From Callorhinus ursinus (taxonomy: Eukaryota > Chordata > Mammalia > Carnivora > Otariidae): a stretch of 64,000 nucleotides of DNA. The position numbers were made by a program, and so were the translations under genes. Where the stretch lies: positions 58,562,801 through 58,626,800 of the forward strand of contig NW_020312848.1 in NCBI RefSeq assembly GCF_003265705.1. Reading direction: 5' to 3'. Below the pieces are notes generated by a model. The model did no database searches. It had not been told where the DNA came from and worked only from the letters and a program-made list of their open reading frames with translations. This document shows positions 23,173 to 34,349 of the stretch, piece after piece; the stretch's first letter is position 1, and each line of letters starts with the position of its first letter.

Positions 23173-23363
23173 AGCTCCTGGGTGGCTCCGTAGATTAAGT
23201 GTCTGCGTTTGGCTCAGGTTATGATCCCAGGATCCTGGGATCGAGTCCCATATTGCACTCCCTGCTCAGCATGAAGTCCACTTCTCCCTCTACCCTTCCC
23301 CCCTGCTCTTGCTCTCTCTCTCTCATGCTTTCTCAAATAAATAAAATCTTTAAAAATTTTTTT
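23173..23363 (+). repeat. CanSINE
   Basis: GAGCTCCTGGGTGGCTCCGT head, GATCCCAGGATCCTGGGATC core, CT stretch and AAATAAATAAAATCTTTAAA tail. A perfect 16-base TSD, AAGTTTTTGTTTTTAG, lies at 23157-23172 and 23364-23379. Confidence 0.97.
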
Positions 23364-23379
23364 AAGTTTTTGTTTTTAG

Positions 23380-26300
23380 CTCCTCTAATGTTTGTATCTA
23401 TCATGTATACATATATATGTATATATGTATATATGTGTGCATACTGATCATAGATAATGTTTTATTTACCTTAAGCCTATTTTCTAGAGTATTTGTTGAT
23501 GTGCCATCATGAGTTAGAACAGTTGTACCTTAATTGCGTTCTTATTCTGTCCATATGTATCATTAAGGATATTTTGTTATGATTTCCTCTTATATGGGTA
23601 ATTGTCATGATTCAGATATTATATTAAAACATTATTTGTTGATTTGTAAACTATAGGTGGGCAGTGTTGCCTGTATAAAACATTGCTCCAGCAATTATCC
23701 ACATTTTTTCCTCTATCCTCAGTGTTTTTTCACTTTTTTTGGATCATTTCCATGAACAAACACACAGTCCTACTGTTTTTCCTTTTTAAAAAAAGTTCTG
23801 TTCTTATCCTCATTTTTCACACCAGCTACTGTGTTCCTTCTTTCCTCTTCTTTGCAGGAAAACCCCTTTGAAGAAGTTGATTATATTTATTTTCTCTAAT
23901 TTCTGTCTTTCTAGTCAATGTATCCATATTCATTTTAAGACAATTGATATGTCTGTTCCTCAGAGAGTTGTGGCTTTTTTTAATCAAAAGGAACCTGTGC
24001 TTATTATAAGATCTATAATAAGTTCATTTTTTCATGATTACTGATTTATTTGGAATTACTTTATAGGTTTCATTTTTTTCTTAATCCAAAAGGAGTCTCT
24101 GCTTTTTAAAGGAATGTTTAATCTATTTATAATCATTATGTTGCTGATTTGTTTGGGATTACTTGACAGATACCATTTTGTGTTTTCTAGTTAACATTTT
24201 TGTGTGTGTGTGCTTGTTTCATTCACCTTTCTTGATTTCTCTAACACTGATTGGATTTGACTTTCATTTTTCTTACTCTGTTGGTTTGGATGATATATAC
24301 CTCTACATATACTTTCAGGGTCCCCCCCTTAAATTTTTACAAAAAAAATACATAAATGTGCATATATTTATGTATGTGCATATTTCAGTAAATTAAAAGC
24401 TTGCTTTAATTTTCCTCTCAAGCTTCTCTTTGCTAGTTTCTATATTATTAATATCTAAAATTTTAATTCCAGCTAGCTTTTAAATACATCAGATTGGGTT
24501 ATTCTAACTGCTGTGTTTTAAAAATATAGTTATATGGATTAGCAATATACTTAACTGATTTACTTGCTTACCTGTTCTCCTTGTAGCTCATTGCTTTCTT
24601 CTCTGGTGCTTTTTAATTTTCTTTCTGGAATATATTCATCCTCTGAGAGTTTATGTACTCTCAGATAAATCAAAATACATTTATTTTCCTAATGAATGAA
24701 GACTGTTACTCCACTGTAAGCAATCGAATCCTTGAAAGTTATCTATAATGTGTATGTATGTATATATATATATGTATGTGTGTGTAAGTATATATACATA
24801 TATATGTATTATGTAAAATTATATATATAATTTTCCTTCTTTTTGAGCATTTTTGTTTGGAGATCTTTTCTACCCCATAAAGATTTTCCTTTCTTGTTTT
24901 CAAGATGCAATATGGCTTTATTCCAATATTTAATCATAAATATTTCCCTTTTTATAAGAGTTGTCTTTACAACTTCACAAGTTTGGAGTCAGCTAAAGTA
25001 TTGAGAATGTTTCAATGAAGTATTTTGGCATTCATAGTTTAGGAAAATATTCAGAGAAGGAAATATTGCATCTTTTTGCTATTGTCCAATCTTACATCAT
25101 CAAACACATTCAGTGTACTGAGTAAATTTTCCTAATAATATACAGTTCACTGAATTATTTCTCATTGTACAAAAGGTGCTAGGAAATTAATTTCTTCTGA
25201 AAGAGTTAAAAGGTTAGGAAACTTTTTTCCCCCAGATATCAATGCCCTTTCTTAAATGATAACTTCTCTGTCCTCATCCCCTAAAAAAATAGGAAGCTGA
25301 GGAAACTGAGTTAATCACCTTCCATCCCTTGTCCCATCAATACCATTTCTCAGCTGACTGTGTCTGCAAAAGTTAGTTCATTAATCACTATCCCTTGTCT
25401 ACCTAGTTCAACAAATGGAGGAAATTGACCTTGTTTCAGTCACCCAAATCACCAATTCCTCTTATATCCCCTGGAAATGCCTACACCTATTATACAACTT
25501 CTCTTTGGTCTGGGGTAAGCATATTATCCAGTTCTATAACTTACTTCTCTTATTTCATATGGTGTCTTCTGAATTCTCTTCATACCGAGCCTCTCTCTAT
25601 GTATTAGCATGCATTGCTGAGTGTATTTGTGGTCCATGTGATTATCTTGTAGAGATATGGATACCTGTAGAAAATATTATATATAACGTAAGTGCCCCAA
25701 GCTCTGTTCTAACTCTCAAATGTGCTTAATTTCTTCTCCTTTATTAGAAATCACCCCTCTCAGAGAAAGCACGTAAGTGAAATTATTAACTGTACATTTT
25801 CAATTTGGAAATAGTATCATTTTTAAAATTTTCTAACCATTTTCTCTTCCTATTATTATTATTATTTTTATTTTATTCAAGCATGTTTTTCTTTCTTCCT
25901 TCAGTCCTTAATAACATCTATATAGGAAACAAGTATACTAATTATCACCTCAACTGCTCTGTGGCAAGAGTTATCGTTACAGACAGTCTTTCAATACTGG
26001 AAAAAAAATAGCAGCCATGTGATCCTCTACAGTCTATTTTTATATAAATTAATAAAACCATGTAACAATTGTCTTTATCTGAAAATATTGTGACAGTGTC
26101 TGAATGTTGCAAAGTTACCACAACGGTTGCTTATTGAGGGAAAGATTAAGCATTGTAAGAGAGGCATTGTTTCAATTTTCACAAAGGCAAATAGAATTAT
26201 GTTTAGATTCTTGAAGTACAGTGCTCAGAAAATAATTATTACAGTAACAACTTCATTAAACATTAAAAAAATGAGCTCATTTAATTGAATTACTTGTAAT

Positions 26301-26720
26301 TGCTAATCGATTAGAAACACTTTCAGAAAGGTTATGGCATTCTTGGGTTTCAGGTTAGATAACTCTCAGGGGAAAAAAGCTCATTAACAGTTCTGTATTT
26401 AAAGATGAAATAAATTAAGACCTAGGATTGCAAAGAATTAGACAATTTCTTAGAACATTAAAAATGAACTAGTAAGAAAAGAAATATAGAACCTTAAAGA
26501 AGTGAAAGCATGAAACAAATTTTTGCAGTATTCAAGGTTGGAATATAGTTCATATCCAAACAATACATGACTACGTAGTATTATTTCTCATAAAAATTGT
26601 TTTTAATTTTTATATTGTGGGTGTTTTTTGTTGTTAAAATCACACCTTCCATCAATAATCTAGGACTGGCCTGCAGTTCAAGGTCTCTGCAGCAAATTTA
26701 AGCCCTGTACACCATGTGAG
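23380..26720. other. Unique and low-complexity AT-rich DNA with possible old L1 relic
   Basis: No gene recognised. T-rich sequence at about 23930-24300 loosely resembles reverse-oriented ancient L1 or HAL1 (words such as TAAAGGAATGTTTAATCTAT and 'gggattacttgacagataccatttt'), at low confidence. A TG/TA microsatellite lies at 24751-24831 and a short ATT repeat at 25847-25866. Open frames at 25415-25729 (104 codons) and 25425-25607 overlap in different frames and match nothing known to me. The segment 26060-26400 is discussed as a candidate conserved element. Confidence 0.4.
24751..24831. repeat. TG/TA microsatellite
   Basis: Mixed GTATG, TATA and TGTG units with imperfect alternation. Likely length-variable. 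Confidence 0.85.
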
Positions 26721-26729
26721 CCCCTCAAA

Positions 26730-26935
26730 TACTGTTTATCAGTGGTGTGACCCTGGTGAATTGATTGAATACTGTGTCTGTTTCCTGATCTATAAAATGA
26801 GGTTAGTAAAAGTGCTTCTTGGTTATTTTGAGAACTAAATAATGTAAGTGCAAAGTACTTAAAACAATGCTTGGAATTGAGGAATATTGAGTAAATTTAG
26901 TGTTTGCTGTTATTATAATAGTTGTTATAATAATT
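26730..26935 (+). repeat. MIR SINE relic, plus strand
   Basis: In order: GTGTGACCCTGGTGAATTGA, CTGTTTCCTGATCTATAAAA, 'tgaggttagtaaaagtgcttcttggttattttgagaact', AATGTAAGTGCAAAGTACTT, AAACAATGCTTGGAAT, and a closing 'tgctgttattataatag'. This is the MIR core and 3' end order. Ancient, with no TSD. Confidence 0.75.
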
Positions 26936-27269
26936 ATTAACACTATAATAATTCTTGCACTTTACTTTCTGTCCACTTGTACATTTCCCTTTTTGGTTTA
27001 CATATAAAAGACAATTTATCATCTAGAGCTCCAAGTACGATCCATAATTTCCCTCAAAATCTCACCTTGTACATTTCTCCTTGAATGAAGCGGCATCCCC
27101 TCGTGACCCTACTGTTTAAACATCTGTACCTCTTGACATGAGAAAGATTTTTCAAAACAAGCAAAAATGATTTTTTTCTGTCGACTACTCTTTTCTAGTG
27201 TTTTACTTGTGGGGCCTTTACAGTTGAGAATTTAAAATGCCATCGTTATCACCACCATCCCCCACCCTG

Positions 27270-27304
27270 ACACACACACACTCTCTCTCTCTCTCTCTCT
27301 CTCT
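27270..27304. repeat. (CA)n(CT)n microsatellite
   Basis: Five to six CA units run directly into twelve CT units. Dinucleotide tracts like this are often polymorphic. Confidence 0.95.
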
Positions 27305-27543
27305 TCTTTTATCCTCCATGATTTTTTTCTCTCTCCTGATAATCGCTACCTTTGAATGCATGTGAAAAATGGTAGGTAACTGAAAGGTCAATACTTTGTC
27401 TAGAAGAAAAAGAATCAGCAAACAGCCAAAATATATTTGGTTGCTCAATTTTCATGTCATCAAAGACTGATTCTTTGATGCAGTGGATAGGCCATAAGAA
27501 AAATTTAAAGCATCCTCTATCATTTTCCAGGCAGCTGCTGTTT

Positions 27544-27622
27544 AATGAGAAGGAGAGAAAGAGAAAAGGAGAGAGGAAGAGAGGCAGGTTGAGGAGGGAG
27601 AGGGAAGCAAAAAAGGAAACAT
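27544..27622. repeat. Polypurine tract
   Basis: Nearly all A and G over about 80 bases (GAGAGAAAGAGAAAAGGAGAG and following), with few pyrimidines. The frame reading through it gives Lys/Arg/Glu runs and is not a protein. Confidence 0.85.
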
Positions 27623-27851
27623 TCTTTGTAATGAGCGGAAGCTTGGTAAATTCTTCACCACAAAATTGCTAGAGTTTGGATATGGGCCCGTATTGCAAAA
27701 TTCAGACATTGTATACGTGGGTTTTCATCATTTTGTATGTATTTGTAGATAGTTTAGTGGAGTGGTAGATGTTATATTGGAGGTTCTCAAATACTGTTTT
27801 AATCTACAAGATCCAGTAATTCTATTTCTGAACTACAAGAAAATGTTAAAG

Positions 27852-28037
27852 ATTTTTTCTATCCATTTGAGAGACAGAGCAAATACATGAGAAGGGGGGG
27901 GGTCATAAGGAAAGGGTGAAGGAGGGACAAGCAGTCTACCCCTGAGCATGGAGCCCAATGTGGGGCTTGAACCCAGAAACCTGAGATCCGGACCTGAGCC
28001 TAAGTCAGCCGCTTAACTGAGACACCCAGAGGCCCTC
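27852..28037 (-). repeat. Diverged CanSINE, minus strand
   Basis: GATTTTTTCTATCCATTTGA, GA-rich stretch, GCATGGAGCCCAATGTGGGG, GAGATCCGGACCTGAGCC, and a decayed head GACACCCAGAGGCCC. TSD-like AGAAAATGTTAAAG (27838-27851) and AGAAAAATGTTAAAG (28041-28055) differ by one base of length. Confidence 0.9.
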
Positions 28038-28528
28038 TACAGAAAAATGTTAAAGCTTGAAATAGGTGGGTGGATGGGTGTGTGTGTATGTGACAGAGAA
28101 AGAGAGACCGTTGAAGTCGTAAGTTTTGTGTGTTCATGTTCAAGAGAGGAAGAGAAAAGAAGAAAAAAGAGAAAACCCTTAACACAATAGTCGGTTTCTT
28201 GGCTTGATCGCTGTCAGTAGTCCTCTCCCTGATCTTGCATATATGTATTTTCTATATTTTTTGTACATCATTCCAGAGTTCAAGACTTATGAAACTTGAA
28301 TTAATTTTTTTCTATAAATAAAAATTGTTGTGACTTACCACAAACAGACCACATGATTTTATGAACTGAGAACTACCTACCTAAGGCAAAAGAGCCTTTT
28401 GCAAGAACATTACCTTGTTAACCAATTGATACTTTACGATCATGCTTTCATTAACTCGTTAAAGTAGTGTTATTTAAGTATCAGCCATGCACAGTTAGAA
28501 ATATTTCAACCTGGAAAGTGCCTGGTGT

Positions 28529-28669
28529 TTCTTTTTTTTTTTTAATTTTTTATTGTTATGTTAATCACCATACATCATTAGTTTTGGATGTAGTGTTCCA
28601 TGATTCATTGTTTGTGCATAACACCCAGTGCTCCACGCAGAACGTGCCCTCTTTAATACCCATCACCAG
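28529..28669 (-). mobile_element. Severely 5'-truncated L1 3' end, minus strand
   Basis: The plus strand reads T-run, TTATTGTTATGTTAATCACC, 'gttccatgattcattgtttgtgc', CACCCAGTGCTCCACGCAGA and CTTTAATACCCATCACCA. This is the reverse complement of the final ~130 bases of the L1 3'UTR seen at 46.9 kb. It is flanked by a perfect 13-base TSD, AAGTGCCTGGTGT, at 28516-28528 and 28670-28682. Low divergence and an intact TSD indicate a fairly recent insertion. Confidence 0.95.
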
Positions 28670-28682
28670 AAGTGCCTGGTGT

Positions 28683-29186
28683 GTCTAATACCACAGTCTA
28701 CTAACTTGACACAAACAATGTCAACATATTTTTGAAAAATACCTGATAACATGCAGACCTAAAGTTTGCATATTCTTCATTCTTTAAAGAGTGCGGTATT
28801 CTTACACTTTCCATCATCCCAAGCTTTTCAGTCATCATTCCAGTGTTCTTAAGCACTTAACAGTATTAGAAGTTTGAGGTTGTGCTGAATTGTTCCCCTT
28901 TATGCAAGTTTATCCCCTATTTGGTGACTAAAATATTTTTTCCTCGAACTTGAATTTCTGTCATGTTCTTTATAATATAAAGGATCAAAAAGAGTCTGTG
29001 TGATTATGCTAGTTTTACCTCGTCCATTCTGTCTCTTGCTATTTTGAATTTTATTTTTTCAAGTGTTATTTTTGTCCTTGGGTGTTTTTTTTTTTTAATC
29101 TGCAAGTTACATTTTCATCCCATCTTTTTTTTTTCCCCCTTTACGTTCTATCTTAGAGGTATTGTTTTATTAAAATTATTATTACA
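28683..29186. other. Unique T-rich non-coding DNA
   Basis: No gene or repeat family recognised. Short T runs only. Confidence 0.5.
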
Positions 29187-29373
29187 GGGGCACCTAGGTG
29201 GCTCAGTCAGTTAAGCCTCCAACTCCTAGTTTCAGCTCAGGTCACGATCTCAGGGTCGTGAGATCAAGCCCTGAGACAGGCTCCACACTCAGGAGAGTCT
29301 GCTTAAGGATTCTCCTTCTTCCTATATCCCTCCCCTGCTCACACACTTTCTCTCTCTCTCAATTAAAAAAAAA
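29187..29373 (+). repeat. CanSINE
   Basis: GGGGCACCTAGGTGGCTCAG head, GTCACGATCTCAGGGTCGTG core, then a CT-rich stretch and an A-run. The tail lacks the usual AAATAAATAAAATC order, so it is an older subfamily or decayed. No certain TSD. Confidence 0.95.
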
Positions 29374-31028
29374 ATTGTTATACTATTTATAGTGTTCTTA
29401 TCATTTGTGGGAAATTTTTCTTCTGTTTCAGCATATATAAGCTAATATACATTGGTCATGTATTAGTATGCATTGCTACCGTTACCATTCCTTGTCACTT
29501 TTTTCCTGCTTGGGTTCACTTTGTCCAGATCTTTGCTCTTTGACATGTTTTGACAGTGTTCTCAACATATCCATATTGCTTGTTCTCCCTACTTTGTACT
29601 GTTTAATACCAAGTTATTTTCTGCTTTAACCACATTTCTATAGCCTGAAAGCATGACAGATAAAGAAAAAAGCTTGAGGGAGGCAGTATGCAATTGTTCT
29701 TGGAAAACCCCAGTTCTTTTTTGGTTTCTGAAATGATATTAAATGACCACATTCTGTGTCCTCAGTGCCTGCCATAGAACCTGGCACATTGTTTAATAAT
29801 CATTATAACACCTGTCACATCATCGGATGGTTATCACCCTTCTGCTCCAGAATGTTTCTTCTATTCATTATGTACTTTGAAATTTATACTTGAATTAGAA
29901 TTAGCAAACTCATACAATGCTCCATAAAACTGGAAGTGGCACACATTGCATTCACTCATTTTTTATTCATGCAATCAAGACACGGGGCTGTGCCTGCTAT
30001 TAGGGAAGAAGTACATCTGCTGTCCTCAGGGAAGCCTTAGAAATACCAATGGGAAGAGGCATGTACTCTTTGAGTGAAGGGGAGAAATATTCAGGAACAA
30101 AAATACAACGTACCTTAAGTTTTTCACACCTTCCATGTAGGCAGCCCTTTCTGGAACCCACCATTCTTAATAAATGTAAGATAAGGACACAACCTCAGAT
30201 TTTTATTCTTTATATCTGAGGGTAATATTGAGAATTTCCTGGCCTCTGTTTACCTATCCTATGCTCTGTTTACTTATCCTTCATTGACTTCAATTATCTT
30301 GATTGCCAATACTCTTGGCAGTTTCTCCAGTTTCTACAATCATGTTGGTTTGCCTAGTAGCCATTTTTTAAGGATTTTATTTATAATGTGTATTTTAATA
30401 TTTAAAGAAAATGATACTGTGTTGCAGTTGAATTCTGCCATGTTTACATTGTTGTTCAGGCTCAAATATTGGCCAGGATCCTTAAAACAATAGTAGGTAC
30501 TCTGGTATTCTTTTGTTCTATCATCTCTCAACATTACCTTATTTATGAGGTAGTTTTATTCAATGCATATTTTCACATATTTACTGTATGATACCTCCTA
30601 GATGGTTAGTACAGTGTTCGTACAGTGTTGGTGCTTCTGTTCATATTTTCTTTATTACCTATTGATACTATTTATGTCAAAAGATTAAGAATTTCATCTA
30701 AGAATTTAATTTATACTCTTGTTAAAAAGTTCACGAACAAAGATACTTTGAATTTGCTGATATTCTATTTTTTTATTATATTAGTCACCATACAGTATAT
30801 CATTAGTTTAAATGTGTTGATATTTTAAATTTTACAGTAACATCGTCATCTAGTAAACTATGTTTTGAAAGCCATTAAATCTTTTTTTTACAAAAATATG
30901 CCTTTCAACTTAAACACATTTAGCAATGTGATGTTCATATTTGCTGTGTTCTATTAGGATCAGTAAGAAAACTACTAGGTTGTGGGTTATATTTGGGTAT
31001 CAGAGAGTGATATCGGAACTTGTACATA
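29374..31028. other. Unique AT-rich non-coding DNA
   Basis: Apart from the tiny L1 end at 30768-30811, nothing recognised. The 62-69 codon frames around 30284-30534 lie on both strands of the same DNA and are treated as chance. Confidence 0.5.
30768..30811 (-). mobile_element. Very short L1 3'-end insertion, minus strand
   Basis: TTTTTTATTATATTAGTCAC followed by CATACAGTATATCATTAGTT is the reverse complement of an L1 3' terminus (compare the T-run plus TTAATCACCATACATCATTAG at 28.5 kb). Only about 44 bases inserted. TSD-like TTTGCTGATATTCTA on the left and TGTGTTGATATTTTA on the right differ at a few bases. Confidence 0.65.
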
Positions 31029-31573
31029 ACCAGAATCTACATCCTTACCAGCATTTGTTCTTTCTTGTCTTTTTGATGATAGCCATTCTGACAGATGTGA
31101 AGTGATATCTCATTGTGGTTTTGATATGCATTCCTTAATAATTAGTGATGTGGGGCACCTCCTCAAGTTGGCCATTGGAATATCCTCTTTGGAAAAAAAT
31201 CTTTCTTCAGGTTTATATTTGACCAAATCATTTGTTTTCTTGCTTACTTTTTTTTAATATTAACCCCTTATCAGATACATGGTTTGCAAATATTTTTTTC
31301 CCATTCCGCAGGTTCCCTTTTCATTTTGTTAATCATTCATTTTGCTGTGTAGAAGCTTTTTAGTTTGATAGTTCCACTTGTTTATTTTTTATTTGGTTGC
31401 TTATGTTTTAGATGTCATATCAAAAAAAATCATTGCCAGGACCCACGCCAAGAAGCTTTTTTGCTATGTTTCTTCTAGGACCTCTCTGGTTTCAGTTCTT
31501 ATATTTAAATCTTTAATATATTTTGAGTTCTTTTTTTTAAGATTTTTTTAGAAGATTTATTTTTATTTATTTT

Positions 31574-31753
31574 TTAAAAAATTTTTATTTATTTATTTAT
31601 TCATGAGAGAGAAGAGGAGAGAGAGAGAGAAGCAGAGGGAGAAGCAGGCTCCCAAGGAGCAGGGAGCCTGATGCGGGACTCGATCCCAGGACCCCGGGAT
31701 CACGACCCGAGCCAAAGGCAGACGCCCAACCATCTGAGCCACCCAGGCGCCCT
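31574..31753 (-). repeat. CanSINE nested in another SINE, minus strand
   Basis: Full-length minus-strand copy (GAGAGAAGCAGAGGGAGAAG, GCGGGACTCGATCCCAGGAC, GAGCCACCCAGGCGCCC). A perfect 15-base TSD, ATTTTTATTTATTTT, lies at 31559-31573 and 31754-31768. It inserted into the T-rich tail of the neighbouring short SINE. Confidence 0.95.
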
Positions 31754-31768
31754 ATTTTTATTTATTTT

Positions 31769-31871
31769 AAAGATTTTATTTTTAAGCAATCTCTACACCG
31801 AACGTGGGGCTCAAACCCACAACCCTGAGATCAAGAGCCGCATGCTCTGCTGGCAGCCGGCCAGGTGTCCC
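31769..31871 (-). repeat. Short tRNA-type CanSINE, minus strand
   Basis: AAGATTTTATTTTTAAGCAA, ACGTGGGGCTCAAACCCACA, GAGATCAAGAGCCGCATGC, and GCCAGGTGTCCC head. Its own T-rich tail region is split by the younger SINE, the left remainder lying at about 31536-31573. It interrupts the reverse L1 between TTTTGAGTT and TGAGTTAAT. Confidence 0.9.
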
Positions 31872-32325
31872 TGAGTTAATTTTTTTAAGTGACATAAGAT
31901 AGGGATCCAGTTTCAGTCTTTTGCATGTGAATATTCAATTTTCCCAGCCCCAATTACTGTCTTTTCTTCATGGAGTATTCTTGGCTTCCTTATCAAATAT
32001 TAGTTGTTAGGATTTTTGTCTCTTTTAACTACCTCTATCTTTTTTACATTACAGAATATGAATATATCCACTTAACTGTTCTTTCTTTCTAGTTTTAATG
32101 TGTAATACATTTTTTTCACTGTAAGATTCTTGAATTTTATAATAGCTTAGAAAAATGAGGAGGTGTTTAATAGGTAAAAATATGTTGGCATGTTAAAGCT
32201 AATTGCCCAAAGATTTATAAGTGAAGACACATTTAAAGGCACGGTAAGTATGGTAATTGCTGCAGTGAATGTTGTGAACTTTCAGTAGTGCCCTAGAGAT
32301 GTGTCATTTCTAACACATTATTTTT

Positions 32326-32509
32326 TTTTAAGATTTTATTTATTTGAGAGAGAGAGAGTGAGAGAGAGAGCCCAAGAGGGGGTAGAGTCAGAGGGAGAAG
32401 CAGACTCCCTGCCGAGCAGGGAGACCGATGTGGGACTCGATCCCAGGACTCCGGGATCATGACCTGAGCCGAAGGCAGTCGCTTAACCAACTGAGCCACC
32501 CAGGCACCC
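32326..32509 (-). repeat. CanSINE, minus strand
   Basis: T-run, AGATTTTATTTATTTGAGAG, GTGGGACTCGATCCCAGGAC, GAGCCACCCAGGCACC head. A perfect 17-base TSD, TCTAACACATTATTTTT, lies at 32309-32325 and 32510-32526. Confidence 0.97.
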
Positions 32510-32526
32510 TCTAACACATTATTTTT

Positions 32527-33991
32527 GATATCACATCTCTTAGACATTTGCCAGAAAATGCCAAATTTATTATTGAATATATTTTTCTAGTTATTTATTA
32601 AATCATCCATAATCAATTACAAATTATCATTACAACTCACAGATCTAACTTACAATCTAGTAGAAAATATGGAGAGTTAGATTTTAACATTTGTGGCAAT
32701 AAAATATCTTAAATATATTTACTTGGTTGAAAAGCAATTTTGAGGGAAAAATAGGCAAGATTATTAAAAGTACAATACCACAGCCACCTGGTTTTTCAAA
32801 GTAAATACGAATGACAGAGCTTGCAGAGTTTTAAAAATAAAAAAATCAAGTATATAATTTTTAATGTTTAGTAAAGAATAAAAATAATTTAGAATAAATT
32901 GTTAATCTAAATTATTATTAAAATTAGAAGAATAAATTATTTAATTTAGAAGGATAAATTGTTTTTTACTGTTTAGTTCCACACTCTGTGAAAGATGAAT
33001 TGCAACAAAATATGTTCACTCAATCAAAAAAAAAAAATCAGTCTTCCAATTACTGAAATTCAACATGAATATCTCTGAATGTAACTGATAATTAAACATC
33101 CTTCAGAGTGAGGGGTTTGAATCTCATGCTGACGTTACAAGTGGCATGATTTGCAAGATCTCCTTTTAGTTTGAGATTTTCAATTTGTATCGATCAAGAT
33201 GGCTTTAATGTTCCCCTCAGCCTCACTACACTTTAGACAAAGCCTCTTCCAGACTATAGGCCCCCAACCTCCCCTTTCTTAGAGTATTTACTTTAGAAAA
33301 CTTGTAATTGTAAATTCTTTCTCTGCCCTGTTGAGATGTAAATCTTTTTAAAAGCTTTTTGCAAGTTTTACAACCCAGAAATGGTTTTCTCTAGGAAGTA
33401 AGACCCATTTATTTGAAATGTAATCATTGACCGGTACTCTTATCTCTTAGTTTCTGTGAGAGAATAGGGACCTAACTTCCGCAGGTGCCTTGCTCCAAGT
33501 TGTAAAGCTGCCTTCTGTCATAAAGATATGACAACCTTATCTTTCTTTTGGATAAGCCAATTGAGCAAACACAGATGACCTATAACATTCTCCACTAAAT
33601 TTCCACTAACTCATTCCAGCCCTAAGGAATAATACCACCCTCACTTCATTGGAGTTGAGTTTAGACTTAGTTCCAACCTCTCTTCCTTATCACAATAGTC
33701 TTTAAAGTCTTCCTTGCCTGATTAACTTTATCCACTGTAATTTTTGCCTTTACAGAACCAATATTCAAATTATTTTAGTAATTTATGAAGGGACGTTTAA
33801 CTTGTTTTATTATACAGTGGGAAAACAAAGCAAAATAAATAAAAATATCTGAACTTGAATAAAATAACCTGGATTTGAGTTTGTTTTCTCCATTTGCAAA
33901 TTATTAAAGGATATAGTTCACATTTTTCCTGTGATCATCAAGTAAACATTAACAACACACTAAAGAAGGAATACATACATTTCCTAGCACT
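32527..33991. other. Unique AT-rich non-coding DNA
   Basis: No gene or confident repeat recognised. An AATT/ATTA-rich low-complexity patch lies at about 32860-32965. Confidence 0.5.
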
Positions 33992-34344
33992 TGCCATAGA
34001 CTGAATGTTTGTGCTCACCACCACCCCCAAATTCATGTACTGAAACTTAATCCCCATTATGATGATATTTGGAGGTGGGACCTTTGGAAGGTGATTAGGC
34101 CATGAGGTTAGACTCTTCGTGAATGGAATTATTACCCTTATAAAAGAGACCCCAGAAAACTATCCTACCCCTTCTGCCATGTGAGGGCATGGCAAGACAG
34201 CCATCTAAGTGGGTTCTCACCAGGCACTGAATCTACTGGTACCTTAATCTTGGATTTCCCAGCATTCAGACTATGAGAATTTTCTGTGTATAAGCCACCC
34301 AGTCTTTTGTATTTTTGTTATAGTAGCCCAAGTGGACTAAGACA
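33992..34344 (+). repeat. Solo LTR of ERVL-MaLR type (MST/MLT1-like)
   Basis: A 353-bp unit beginning TGCCATAGACTGAATGTTTG and ending TGGACTAAGACA, so it has the 5'-TG...CA-3' ends of an LTR. Internal words follow the MaLR LTR pattern: AATTCATGTACTGAAACTTA, GGAGGTGGGACCTTTGGAAG, CTTATAAAAGAGACCCCAGA, GAATCTACTGGTACCTTAAT and 'cttggatttcccagc'. Five-base flanks GCACT (33987-33991) and GCACC (34345-34349) fit a 5-bp target duplication with one change. No internal or second LTR sequence is present. The TATAAAA box is still visible. Family name is from memory. Confidence 0.7.
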
Positions 34345-34349
34345 GCACC

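Larger units (their letters stand above)
31030..32008 (-). mobile_element. Old L1 ORF2 3' region, minus strand, carrying two SINEs
   Basis: Two parts of one reverse L1. The left part, 31030-31535, holds CATCCTTACCAGCATTTG, CATTCTGACAGATGTGAAGT, 'ttgatatgcattcc', 'tttgctgtgtagaagctttttag' and CATTGCCAGGACCCACGCCAAG. The right part, 31872-32008, holds GGGATCCAGTTTCAGTCTTT and 'attcttggcttccttatcaaatattagttg'. These are standard reverse-complement L1 ORF2 C-terminal segments. SINEs fill 31536-31871. The coding frame is decayed. Confidence 0.8.

Noticed and set aside
25415..25729. 104-codon frame
   Set aside because: Overlapped by another frame, with no domain, repeat or start context to support it.
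31671..31874. Small protein frames in SINE heads (also 29198-29392, 32293-32547, 34942-35151, 53831-54031, 54197-54400, 58277-58468)
   Set aside because: All are the same CanSINE head and core read in frame (for example VAQLVKRLP, or PREPDVGLDPRTLG on the other strand), not genes.
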